Positions 16,473 through 24,841 of a stretch of 58,622 nt of DNA are shown here, one piece after another. Both the position numbers and the translations under genes were made by a program. This DNA comes from CAZHTS01 sp964535315. GTDB taxonomy: Bacteria > Chloroflexota > Anaerolineae > Anaerolineales > Anaerolineaceae. The notes under the pieces were generated by a model. The model ran no database searches, was not told the DNA's origin, and saw only the letters and a list, made by a program, of their open reading frames with translations. Location: the NCBI GenBank assembly GCA_964535315.1, contig CAZHTS010000024.1, forward strand, positions 1-58,622, written 5' to 3'. How positions within the stretch are numbered: the first letter of the stretch is position 1; each line of letters opens with the position of its first letter.

Positions 16473-17871
16473 GCAGGACGGTTCGCGCCCGGAGCGTTTC
16501 GCCCAGCGCCAGCACCCACAGACCAGGCAGGTTGGTCATCATGCGGTTGGCCGAATCGCCCCAACCGATGTGATACACGTTGCGAAAGAAGCTGAGCGCC
16601 AGGATGACGCCCAGGGTGGTGATTCCATAGACCACCACCAGCCGCCCACGCCCGGGCCGGCGCAAGATGTAAACCGAGGCGGGCAGGATCGCCCACCAGG
16701 TGGCCCCCCACCAATCCTGGACGAACATCTGGCGCAGCATGACCACCAGACTGGTCTGCATGTGGTCGGGGCGCCACAGGAAGAACAGCAGCGTGGCGGC
16801 GATCACGCCCCAGATCATCCAGAAGCGTAATTCGGGCAGGAAGTATTTTTGTAACAGAGGAAGCCGGATTAGCATAAAAAAGACTGCCGCAGCGGCCAGG
16901 GCGAGGGTCATGGCCAGCAGCAGGTCTGAGGAGATGATACGCGAACTGGCGCCGCGCAGGTAGCAGTAGGCGTACCACAGGGCGGCTGCCATAAAAAAGC
17001 CGCTCAGGGCGCTCTGCCAACGGCGGGGGATGGGATATCGCGACAGGAACATGCCGATCCAGACGGTGGCGTAAACGAACGCTTCGAGTCGTGCAAAGAA
17101 CAGACCGGCATAGGCCACGATGACCAGCGCGAACCAGGCGGAATTTTCTTCGTGCACGGCGTTGAGCGAACAGGCCACCACCAGCATGAGATACATGGCG
17201 GCAATCATGTTGGTGTGCAGGTACCAGAATTGAAACAGCATCATGGGGGCGCTGATGAGCGCGGCCAGGATCAGGCCATAGATGCTCCCCTTTTTTATCG
17301 AAAGCCCGTCACTGTTGTGGATGAACGCCAGATACCCCAGTGTGGCAAAGGCCGACAGCGCAAAACAGGGGGCGTAGGAGGAAAGATAGTCGACACCCAA
17401 AAAGGCGCTGGCAGAATGCAGTATCTGCACCATCGGCCCATAGGTGACGAACATCGAGATGATCAGGTCGGAAATGCCATCGTACAGGATGGCCCGGCTG
17501 CTCATTAACATGGCGGTAGAATCGGGCGACAGCCCCACCAACACGAACTGGCTGAATATCCCGTTGAACGCCAGGAACGCCAGGATGGAGATGGCGATCG
17601 TGCGCCATTCGTGTTGAGAGACGCTCAGTTCGCGGCGCAGATATTGCGCCGCCAGCATCGCGGCAATCATCAATGCCGGCAACAGCCAGCAGGTGGCCTC
17701 AACGAGCGGTATCCCTGCTACCAGGGTGAGTAACAAACCAACGATGTAGAAAACGCTGCCCCACAGCAACCCGCTGATGCCAAAGAAAACGAGCGGGATG
17801 CGTTTGCGCAGCAATAATCCCAGCGACAACCCGCTGAGGTGTAAGAGCGAGAGAAATAAAACGGTTTTCAT
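16447..17871 (-). CDS. Polytopic membrane protein, possible GT-C glycosyltransferase
   Basis: A 474-residue protein with about twelve hydrophobic segments throughout. After the third or fourth segment comes a loop with VGLSPDSTAMLMSS and later YGPMVQILHS, which resembles the acidic first loop and following motif of GT-C glycosyltransferases (lipid-linked sugar donors). That assignment is tentative. The ATG at 17871 overlaps the stop of the upstream gene (ATGA), which decides against TTG 17883; the two are surely coupled. Its 3' end overlaps the terminator of the opposite strand. Confidence 0.7.
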   Translation of the reverse strand: MKTVLFLSLLHLSGLSLGLLLRKRIPLVFFGISGLLWGSVFYIVGLLLTLVAGIPLVEATCWLLPALMIAAMLAAQYLRRELSVSQHEWRTIAISILAFLAFNGIFSQFVLVGLSPDSTAMLMSSRAILYDGISDLIISMFVTYGPMVQILHSASAFLGVDYLSSYAPCFALSAFATLGYLAFIHNSDGLSIKKGSIYGLILAALISAPMMLFQFWYLHTNMIAAMYLMLVVACSLNAVHEENSAWFALVIVAYAGLFFARLEAFVYATVWIGMFLSRYPIPRRWQSALSGFFMAAALWYAYCYLRGASSRIISSDLLLAMTLALAAAAVFFMLIRLPLLQKYFLPELRFWMIWGVIAATLLFFLWRPDHMQTSLVVMLRQMFVQDWWGATWWAILPASVYILRRPGRGRLVVVYGITTLGVILALSFFRNVYHIGWGDSANRMMTNLPGLWVLALGETLRARTVLQNKKDTAS

Positions 17872-19190
17872 GGGCGCATACAATTCAGGTCAGCCAGGGG
17901 CGGGATTAGATAAATGCTGTCCTGGTACTGCCATAGGCATAAGTCGGTTTCTTTGGAAGACATTGGCAGGGTGTAGTAAACAAAGCGGGTCTCTACGTTG
18001 AAATACACCCGGCGCAGAGGGTATTGCTGTAAGGCTTCATTTTGCGCGGCAGAAAGGAGATGGTTGTATTCCTGATCTTCTCTCATTACATAGCGGAAGT
18101 ATAGGTTTCTTTCGGCGCGGCCGATGTTCGGGAACACCTGCTGGCTGGGCAGGCTGCTGTGCAGGGCCGGGAAGACCTGCCCGACCAGCCCGGTGTAATT
18201 GATGGCGCGCTCCGGCAGGCTGCTGAAACGATTATCGGGCAAAGCATGCAGCGAGCGCAGCAGGCGGCTGGTGGCGTATTGTTGGACATTGAAGCCGGCG
18301 GCGACCAGCAAGAGTACCACCGTCGCCCCGGCCCAAAGGCTGTCGTTGGGGCGCCGGGACGCGGGTTTGTTCTTTAAGACAAAGATCTGTTTTGTGTGGC
18401 GCGCCAGGTTGATGAGGATTGCACTGAAGAAGATCAGGATCAGACAATCCAGGAATTCAGTGATTCTGATCAGGATGCTGCTGATCTCGGGCCTGGAGAT
18501 CAACAGGCCGCCTGTCAGGGGCGCCTGTTCGGATGCTGCCCGGACAGGAAGAGAAATGACCGTGTTATCGACTGCCGGGGCGTTCGTGTTTTGTTCGAAA
18601 ACCTGCCCCTCGATCTCGATGCGGGCGTCGCCCCCTTGCGGGTTTTTCTTGAGGTTGATTTTCAACGCCTGGTTCGTGCTGGATAGCGGCAGAATGCAGG
18701 CGATGGATCCGGCGGGTTCGGAGGTTTCCAGAATTAAGAGGCCATCTTCCCAGCGATACTGCCCATCAAACGTGCACTGCTGTGTGATTTCAACCTTTTG
18801 CTCCAGCCTGATTTCATTGATCGTGACCGTTGCGTCGTTTTCGGCCGGCATTGCCTGCAGGGTCATCTCCAGGGTCGAGAAACGGGTTTGCGCGGTTTGC
18901 AGGTGGTAGGGGCTGGGCCAGAGGGTGGCGCCGGCGGCGGCGAGCAGGCTGACGGCCAGAATGAACCCTTTGTTCTGGCGCGAGGAGAAAAAACGGTCGT
19001 CTTTTAGAACATACACGCTCAGGGCGCCCAATGCGCAGCCGGTCGCCAGGCTGAAGGGAATCCAGGCGATCTTAGGCAGAATGCGAACGAGCGCCTCCGG
19101 GCGGAGGAAGTAGATGTTGGCCAGGATGGTCGCCGCATATACCAGGCTGGCGAGGGCGCCGATCCAATAGCGGGGATGTTTTCTTATCAT
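17868..19190 (-). CDS. Membrane protein with extracytoplasmic beta-rich domain, unknown
   Basis: Unrecognised 440-residue protein. Three hydrophobic segments occur in the first 115 residues, then an apparently extracytoplasmic domain of about 150 residues (ending near 260), two further membrane segments (around 275-300 and 325-345) and a soluble C-terminal part of about 95 residues. It is translationally coupled to the downstream polytopic protein, so both probably act together at the membrane, perhaps in glycan or lipid modification. No catalytic motif was found. Confidence 0.65.
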   Translation of the reverse strand: MIRKHPRYWIGALASLVYAATILANIYFLRPEALVRILPKIAWIPFSLATGCALGALSVYVLKDDRFFSSRQNKGFILAVSLLAAAGATLWPSPYHLQTAQTRFSTLEMTLQAMPAENDATVTINEIRLEQKVEITQQCTFDGQYRWEDGLLILETSEPAGSIACILPLSSTNQALKINLKKNPQGGDARIEIEGQVFEQNTNAPAVDNTVISLPVRAASEQAPLTGGLLISRPEISSILIRITEFLDCLILIFFSAILINLARHTKQIFVLKNKPASRRPNDSLWAGATVVLLLVAAGFNVQQYATSRLLRSLHALPDNRFSSLPERAINYTGLVGQVFPALHSSLPSQQVFPNIGRAERNLYFRYVMREDQEYNHLLSAAQNEALQQYPLRRVYFNVETRFVYYTLPMSSKETDLCLWQYQDSIYLIPPLADLNCMRP

Positions 19191-19219
19191 GCGTTCAACC
19201 TCGGAAAGCGATTATAAGG

Positions 19220-20440
19220 TCATTCCGCTTCGCCGTGTCGAATCTGGTTGCCCAACAGCCCCAAAATAGGGGCGAGCAACAGAGTGGAACCGAGCAGGCC
19301 GGCGCGCAGGCCGGATTGTTGGGCCACCACGCCGATCAAGGGGCCGCCGCCAATCTGTCCCAGGGCGTCGACCTGGCTGCTTAGCGAGAGCACGGTGGCG
19401 CGCACCTGGGAATCCAGACGCTGGTTGACCCAACTGGTGTAGAGCGGGGCGATCAGGTCGCGCAGCACGCGGATGGCCCACAGCAGCCCGATGGCCAGCG
19501 CCAGGCTGCCCGCCAGGGCGTAGCCAGCCAGGCTGGCGACCAGCAGGGCGCAGCACACGCTCAGCGCCCAGACCAGGCGGCGCAACTGCCCGGTGTTGCC
19601 CCAACGTTCCAGGGCGGCGGTGGCGCCGGCGGCCAGCAGCATCCCGCCGGCCTCGATCAGCGCAATCCAGGTGACCTGGCTGATTTGCCAGCCGGTATGG
19701 GGCAGTTCAAAACGGCTCAACAGCGAGGCCAGCCACAGGCGGTCGAAGCCTTCGCTGTACAACCCGATGAATAAGCCGATCCACAGGATATTTGCCAGCG
19801 CCGGGCGGCGGCGCACCATACCCAGCCCCAGGCGGAGCGTGGCGAACAGGTGCTGCCAGGTGTTGCGTTCGCCGGCGGGGGTGGGCCGGAAGCCGTTTTC
19901 GGGCATGACCAGCATCAGGTAGACGCCCATGCAGCAGAAACCCAACCCGGCGGCGACGATGGGCAGGTTGATCTGGAGATTGCCCAGCAGCATGCTGGCG
20001 AGCGTGCCGCCCAGGGCGCCGTACTGCCCGTACTGGCTGGCGCGCAGAAAGGCGGCGCCGGCGTTTTCTTCGCCGATTTCGTCGCTGATCCAGGCCTGCA
20101 GCGCGCCGCTGGTGAAGGTATACCCAACGCCCCACAGCACCTGCGCCAGCAGGATGGGAATGAAACTGGGCCACAACCCCTCGAGGATGAAACCACCGCC
20201 CACCAGGAACACGCCAAGGATGATCGACAGGCGCCGGCTGTACATATCGGCCACCACGCCGGTGGGCACCTCAAACAGAAAAATACCCGCTTCCAGGGCC
20301 GTGCCCACCAGGACGAGCTGCAGGGCGTTCAACTGCGCCACGGTGACGAAGTAGAGCATATTGACGGTAAACACCGTCCAGAACAACAGGGCGGTGCCGG
20401 TCTCGTAGAACAGGTAGATCGTGTAAGCTCTGGACTTCAA
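19220..20440 (-). CDS. Major facilitator superfamily transporter
   Basis: The 406 residues form about twelve membrane segments. The loop after the second, with FEVPTGVVADMYSRR, is the MFS signature A region (G-x-x-x-D-x-x-S-R-R). It resembles drug or small-molecule exporters, but the substrate cannot be told. The start is TTG at 20440: no in-frame ATG lies before residue 28, which would remove the first helix. It is 12 bases after the DUF92-PEBP gene and within the same minus-strand series. Confidence 0.85.
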   Translation of the reverse strand: MKSRAYTIYLFYETGTALLFWTVFTVNMLYFVTVAQLNALQLVLVGTALEAGIFLFEVPTGVVADMYSRRLSIILGVFLVGGGFILEGLWPSFIPILLAQVLWGVGYTFTSGALQAWISDEIGEENAGAAFLRASQYGQYGALGGTLASMLLGNLQINLPIVAAGLGFCCMGVYLMLVMPENGFRPTPAGERNTWQHLFATLRLGLGMVRRRPALANILWIGLFIGLYSEGFDRLWLASLLSRFELPHTGWQISQVTWIALIEAGGMLLAAGATAALERWGNTGQLRRLVWALSVCCALLVASLAGYALAGSLALAIGLLWAIRVLRDLIAPLYTSWVNQRLDSQVRATVLSLSSQVDALGQIGGGPLIGVVAQQSGLRAGLLGSTLLLAPILGLLGNQIRHGEAE

Positions 20441-20452
20441 CGACGGCTCATT

Positions 20453-21790
20453 TTAACGCTGGTAGCGCCCCATCGTCTCGCCCAGGCCCAGAATGTGGCC
20501 CTGGATGGCGTTTTGCAACTGTTGGCCGTCCAGGCCGGGTGGGAGGGTGGGCTCAAGGTCGAGGGCGAACAGGCGGAAGTAATAGCGGTGTGGAGCGCCG
20601 GCGGGCGGACAGGGGCCAACGTAGCTGCTTCGCCGATAACTGCTTTTGCCCTGGATGCCGGTTGGCAGCATGTTTTCTCCGCCCGGGATGCCGGCGGGCA
20701 GGCCCATTGTTTCGGGCGGCAGATTATACACCACCCAATGGGTGAAGGTGCCCAGGGGCGCGTCGGGGTCATCGGCGATCAACGCCAGGCTGCGCGTGCC
20801 GGCCGGCAGGTCGCGCCACTGCAATTCGGGCGAACGTTCTCCTCCCTCGCAGCTGTATTCGGCGGGGATGTTCTGCCCTTCGGCAAAGGCCGGGCTGCTG
20901 AGCGGGAAACGGGTTTGGATCTGGGCGACGTCAAAGGGCGCCGGGGCGATGCCCAATCCCTGGGCAAAGGCCAGCGCCGCACTCAGGGCCAGCGCCGCGC
21001 CGCTCAGGGTGCAGGCGGTGTTGACCCAATCATTGTCCAGCCAGGCCAGGCCGCGGATACGTTGGGTGGGCGTGCCGCAGGTATGCAGCGGGTGGCGTTC
21101 GGTCTCTTTCTGGCAGGTGGGGCAGGTGTAGATGGCCTGTATGCTGGCGCCCAGCAGACTATCGAACAGGCTGCCCAACAGACCGGCAAACAGCACGGCG
21201 AGCAGGCGCAGCACGACCTGCGCCGGGGTGGGGATGGCGGCGGGATGGGGCCAGGCCAGCACGGCCAGCAGGCCGATGAAACCGGCGCCGCCCAGAGCAG
21301 CCAGCGTGCCGGTGAGCGAAATGGCGCCCGAAGCGCCGCGCTCGACCCGGCGCCCGTTGGTGATCATGCGCGGCGCACTGCGGCTGAGGACGCCAAGTTC
21401 GGTGGCCCAGGTATCGGCGTTGGCCGCCGCCAGCGCACCGGCAAAAGCCAGCCAGGGCCAGTAGCTGTCGGGGAAGGCCAGTTGGGCCAGGACGAAGATG
21501 CCGGCGATGCCGCCGTTTGCCAGTACCTGCCCGGCGTCGCGTTGCGACCCCTTGGAAAATTTCTCATTCAGATCGGCCTTGCGTTTTGCAAACAGGCGTG
21601 AGAGCGCGCTGGAAGAGATGAAAAAGCCCAGGAGCAGGACGGCCCAGGACAGCCCCCCCAGGCCAAAGACGATTGTACCAAGCAGGGCGGCAGCCAGTGC
21701 GCCGCTGCGGCTGAGCGAGCGGGCGCGATAGGCGGCAAACGAAATCAAAACGGCGAGCAGGATACCAAGCAGTAGTTGGGTGAGGTTCAT
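20453..21790 (-). CDS. DUF92 membrane protein fused to PEBP (YbhB/Raf-inhibitor-like) domain
   Basis: Residues 1 to about 285 are a DUF92 integral membrane domain: several hydrophobic segments, the motif NADTWATELGVLS, and a CPTC...HPLHTCG cysteine loop. DUF92 relatives include the plant phytyl-phosphate kinase VTE6. Residues from about 295 to 445 form a complete phosphatidylethanolamine-binding-protein domain, with SPELQW, DDPDAPLGTFTHWVVYNLP and a late HRYYFRLFALD. The reading frame is continuous, so the fusion is encoded as such in this assembly. The joint function is unknown; an isoprenoid- or lipid-related role is a guess. Confidence 0.85.
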   Translation of the reverse strand: MNLTQLLLGILLAVLISFAAYRARSLSRSGALAAALLGTIVFGLGGLSWAVLLLGFFISSSALSRLFAKRKADLNEKFSKGSQRDAGQVLANGGIAGIFVLAQLAFPDSYWPWLAFAGALAAANADTWATELGVLSRSAPRMITNGRRVERGASGAISLTGTLAALGGAGFIGLLAVLAWPHPAAIPTPAQVVLRLLAVLFAGLLGSLFDSLLGASIQAIYTCPTCQKETERHPLHTCGTPTQRIRGLAWLDNDWVNTACTLSGAALALSAALAFAQGLGIAPAPFDVAQIQTRFPLSSPAFAEGQNIPAEYSCEGGERSPELQWRDLPAGTRSLALIADDPDAPLGTFTHWVVYNLPPETMGLPAGIPGGENMLPTGIQGKSSYRRSSYVGPCPPAGAPHRYYFRLFALDLEPTLPPGLDGQQLQNAIQGHILGLGETMGRYQR

Positions 21791-21835
21791 GGCGGGTCCC
21801 TGGTGTCTGGCCCAGAAGAGGCGTTCCGGACGGAA

Positions 21836-22735
21836 TTAGAGGATGAATAGCACGGCGACAAACAATAAGATGGGCGTAAAGAGGCTGCTGCCCCACAGCA
21901 TGTAGGCCAATCTTTGCCGGTTTTCGAGACGGTAGAAGATCAACCCACCGATCAGGTCGGCGCCAAACGCCAGGGCGCACAGTACCGGCAGGAGCAGCAG
22001 TTGTGCGGCCGGCACAGGCTCGACCGGCCGGCCGTCGGTATTGAAACCCAGTGAGATGACCGTACGCGTGGGGATGCTCAGGCTGACAAAAACGAAAAAG
22101 GCCAGCCCCAAGCCAAAGCCGGCCAGGATCAAACGGCGGGCCAGCCCATCGTTCCACACGGTCTGCAAAAAGGCCGCCGGACGGGCCGAATGGGCCGGTA
22201 ACGGCGCCAGACTGCCCAGTTCTGCACAACGCTGAAAGGCGTGGATGAAATCGAGCGGTTCAGCCGGCGAGATGACAAACACGCGTTGGGGGGTGGCCAC
22301 CAGCAGCATGTTGTCCACGTCGGCGGCCATGTATTCGACGATCCCCAGGTCGGGAACGGTGCGGATGCCGGTACAGGCCCCCGGCCAGCTTAAGCGGGGC
22401 AGCGGCAATTCGTTTACCAGGTCGCTGGCCGGACGGATCCACTCGATGTCCGGCAGGGGGATATCTTCGGCCCGCAGCCCCCAGCGCAGGCGCAGCCCCT
22501 CACGTTCGAGGGTGTAGCTGGCGCTCAGCAGGGATCCGCCGCGATAGATGACCAGCAGCAGCGGGATGCCCAACAGAATGGCCGCCAGCAAAAATAAAAC
22601 GAAATAGGCGCCCACCTGCTGGTTGAGCGACAGCCAGAAACAACCGCCGCTGCCCCCCAGCAGCACCAATGTGGCGACGCCATGCACGATCAGGCCGGTG
22701 CGGCGGGAGGGCAGAAAGACGGTGGAAGGTTGCAT
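21836..22735 (-). CDS. Membrane protein with bacterial PH-like domain
   Basis: A 299-residue protein. Two adjacent N-terminal hydrophobic segments (about 16-60) precede a domain with the pattern YTLEREGLRLRWGLRAEDIPLPDIEWIRP, typical of bacterial PH (YdbS/PF10882-like) domains; two more membrane segments follow near the C-terminus. ATG 22735 was chosen because earlier in-frame starts would run into the aminotransferase gene ending at 22749. Function unknown. Fits the operon with DUF92-PEBP and DegT genes. Confidence 0.7.
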   Translation of the reverse strand: MQPSTVFLPSRRTGLIVHGVATLVLLGGSGGCFWLSLNQQVGAYFVLFLLAAILLGIPLLLVIYRGGSLLSASYTLEREGLRLRWGLRAEDIPLPDIEWIRPASDLVNELPLPRLSWPGACTGIRTVPDLGIVEYMAADVDNMLLVATPQRVFVISPAEPLDFIHAFQRCAELGSLAPLPAHSARPAAFLQTVWNDGLARRLILAGFGLGLAFFVFVSLSIPTRTVISLGFNTDGRPVEPVPAAQLLLLPVLCALAFGADLIGGLIFYRLENRQRLAYMLWGSSLFTPILLFVAVLFIL

Positions 22736-22748
22736 AAGCGGTGTGAAA

Positions 22749-23933
22749 CTAAAGGGCAGCCTGTAACGCCCGGCAGACGTACTCGACCTGTTCCAGGCGC
22801 ATCTTCCCGGAGAAGGGCAGGGCCAGGCCGCGTTCGCCCAGATCTTCGGTGACCGGGTAGTCACCGCTTTGATAGCCAAAGCGTTCTACCAGATAGGGCT
22901 GCAAGTGGATGGGCAGGAAGTAAGGACGTACCGGTACGCCCTGCTGCGCCAGCCGTTCGACCACGGTGGAGCGCCGGATGTCTCTTGCCAGGCGGATGAC
23001 GTAGACGAACCAGCTGACCCGGCTGGTGCTTTCGGCCAGACAGGGCGGTTCGATGGCGGTAATCTCCTCCAGGCGTTCCTGGTACCAGCCGGCCACCTGC
23101 TGGCGGGTTCGCATAAATTCTTCCAGGCGGCCCATCTGCACCACGCCCAGGGCGGCGCTCAACTCATCCATACGATAGTTGTAGCCGAGGTGCGTGTGTT
23201 GCAGCCAGGTGTCGCCGGGAGCGCGGCCCTGGTTGCGCAGCGCCTGCATCAGCCCGGCGGCCTGGGCGTCGGCGGTGACGATCATGCCGCCCTCGCCGGT
23301 GGTAATTTGCTTGTTGGGGTAAAAGGCAAACACGGCGTAATCGCCCAGTGTGCCGGCTTTGCGCCCTTTGTATTCTGCTCCGAGCGCCTCACAGGCGTCT
23401 TCGATCAATTTGAGGCCGTACTGGTCGGCAATCCGGCGCAGTTCGTCCATCTCGGCCGGCTGGCCGAAGACATCCACCGCCAGAATGGCCTTGAGCCGAC
23501 CGGGCTGGTGCGGCATGCGCCGCGGCAGCCAGCGTTCGGCGGCGGCTCCGCCGGCGGTCAGGTCGCGGGCCGCCTCGGCCACCTGGCGCACATCGATGTT
23601 GCCGGTGCGCGGGTCGACGTCGACGAAGACCGGGATGGCGTGTTCGAACAACAGCACGTTGGTTGAAGCGACAAACGAGAACGGGGTGGTGATGACCAGA
23701 TCACCCGGCATGATCCCGGCGGCGCGCACACACAAGTGCAGCCCTGCCGTGCCCGAATTGACCCCAATGGCGTAGGGTAAACCGGTATAACGGCGGAAAC
23801 TGTCCTCAAAGGCGCTGATTTGCGGGCCCATGCTCAGGTTGGGGGTGCGCAATACGGCCATCACGGCTTCTCGCTCGGCGTCGCTCAGGTCGGGAGAAGA
23901 CATCGGGATTGTGAAGGAAGGATGTGGGTTCAT
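22749..23933 (-). CDS. DegT/DnrJ/EryC1/StrS-family PLP aminotransferase
   Basis: Enzymes of this family transfer an amino group to keto-sugars during surface glycan or antibiotic synthesis. The 394-residue protein shows NSGTAGLHL near 60, EDACEALGAEY around 180, and the PLP-binding Lys in FAFYPNKQITTGEGGMI. No nucleotide-sugar dehydratase is adjacent, although an epimerase and an acyltransferase lie about 9 kb away. It is the first of six close minus-strand genes; the start ATG 23933 lacks a clear Shine-Dalgarno. It diverges from the hut locus. Confidence 0.92.
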   Translation of the reverse strand: MNPHPSFTIPMSSPDLSDAEREAVMAVLRTPNLSMGPQISAFEDSFRRYTGLPYAIGVNSGTAGLHLCVRAAGIMPGDLVITTPFSFVASTNVLLFEHAIPVFVDVDPRTGNIDVRQVAEAARDLTAGGAAAERWLPRRMPHQPGRLKAILAVDVFGQPAEMDELRRIADQYGLKLIEDACEALGAEYKGRKAGTLGDYAVFAFYPNKQITTGEGGMIVTADAQAAGLMQALRNQGRAPGDTWLQHTHLGYNYRMDELSAALGVVQMGRLEEFMRTRQQVAGWYQERLEEITAIEPPCLAESTSRVSWFVYVIRLARDIRRSTVVERLAQQGVPVRPYFLPIHLQPYLVERFGYQSGDYPVTEDLGERGLALPFSGKMRLEQVEYVCRALQAAL

Positions 23934-24009
23934 GCCGTTGATTCTACCCTCGATCTGCCTTCTGTGGGAGAACTGCCCATTTTTGTGCGGCTGATTTTTA
24001 CGGGGCGGC

Positions 24010-24038
24010 TTGACAGGCGGGGATTAAGTTTCTATAAT
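24010..24038 (+). promoter_or_regulatory. hut promoter (full consensus)
   Basis: TTGACA (24010-24015), 17 bases, TATAAT (24033-24038): a perfect sigma-70 consensus on both boxes, implying strong expression when not repressed. The start is predicted near 24045. Confidence 0.88.
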
Positions 24039-24070
24039 TCATCTAGATATCCATATCATCTAGATGAATT
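24036..24070. promoter_or_regulatory. Palindromic operator over the hut promoter
   Basis: AATTCATCTAGAT (24036-24048), a nine-base spacer, and ATCTAGATGAATT (24058-24070) are exact inverted repeats. Each inner ATCTAGAT is itself palindromic. The element overlaps the -10 box and start site and ends 13 bases before the regulator's ATG, so it is the probable binding site of that GntR-type protein. Confidence 0.8.
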
Positions 24071-24083
24071 TTCACCAATCGAC

Positions 24084-24824
24084 ATGTCAACCTATCCTCG
24101 CGGTGTCCCGAAATACTATCAACTGGCCGAGTGGCTGCGCAGCCAGATTCTGAACGGTGAATTGCAGCCCGACGATCGTTTGCCGATCGAAGACGATCTG
24201 TGCAAGATGCACAACCTCAGCCGGGGGACGGTGCGCGAGGCGGTGCGAATGTTGATCGACGAAGGGTTGGTGCGCCGGGAACAGGGGCGGGGCACGTTTG
24301 TCAACGAACTGCACCCCGAAACTTCATTGTTTACCCTGTCAAGTTTCAACGAAGAAATGCGCCGGCAGAACCGCATTCCTTCCACCCTGGTGCTGCAGGC
24401 GGTCGCACTGCCGGCCTCGCCCGAGGTGGGGGAGCGCCTTGCCTTGCAGCCGGGAGAGCCGGTCGTGCAAATCGTCCGTTTGCGCCTGGCGGACGGGCAG
24501 CCGGTGGTGTACGAGACGCGCCATCTGGCGCAGGCGCTGTGTCCCGGCCTGTTGCAGGAGGACCTGGAGCACAGTTCCATCCATCACGTGCTGGTGCGCA
24601 AGTATCACATTCCGCTGGTCAAGATGATCCACGTGGTAGAGATGCGCCGGCCTTCGGCCGAGGAGGCGCGCCTGCTGCAAGTGTCGCCGGAGGCGAGCAT
24701 GTTCTCGGTCGACCGCCTGACGTTCACCGAGTGCGATGGACGGCAGATTCCGGCGGTGTGGTTCCGGGCGCTGTATCACGAGGCCGTGTATTCCATCCGT
24801 GCGATGGTCAAAAATTCGTTATAA
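24084..24824 (+). CDS. GntR/HutC-family regulator (UTRA domain)
   Basis: A 246-residue regulator. The N-terminal winged helix carries YYQLAEWLRSQIL and LSRGTVREAVRMLIDEGLV; from about residue 80 a UTRA ligand domain runs to the end. HutC proteins use this fold to sense urocanate, and this gene is immediately followed by hutU and hutH, so a hut repressor is likely. The ATG at 24084 sits downstream of the palindrome; a longer in-frame start at 23820 would cross the promoter. Probably autoregulated. The ligand is inferred from neighbours. Confidence 0.88.
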   Translation: MSTYPRGVPKYYQLAEWLRSQILNGELQPDDRLPIEDDLCKMHNLSRGTVREAVRMLIDEGLVRREQGRGTFVNELHPETSLFTLSSFNEEMRRQNRIPSTLVLQAVALPASPEVGERLALQPGEPVVQIVRLRLADGQPVVYETRHLAQALCPGLLQEDLEHSSIHHVLVRKYHIPLVKMIHVVEMRRPSAEEARLLQVSPEASMFSVDRLTFTECDGRQIPAVWFRALYHEAVYSIRAMVKNSL

Positions 24825-24841
24825 GAATGTTGAAAGGAGTC

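Noticed and set aside
19850..21601. 583-residue open frame on the plus strand
   Set aside because: It lies opposite the MFS and DUF92-PEBP genes, has Gly/Gln/Arg-rich low-complexity translation typical of antisense frames in GC-rich DNA, and shows no domain.
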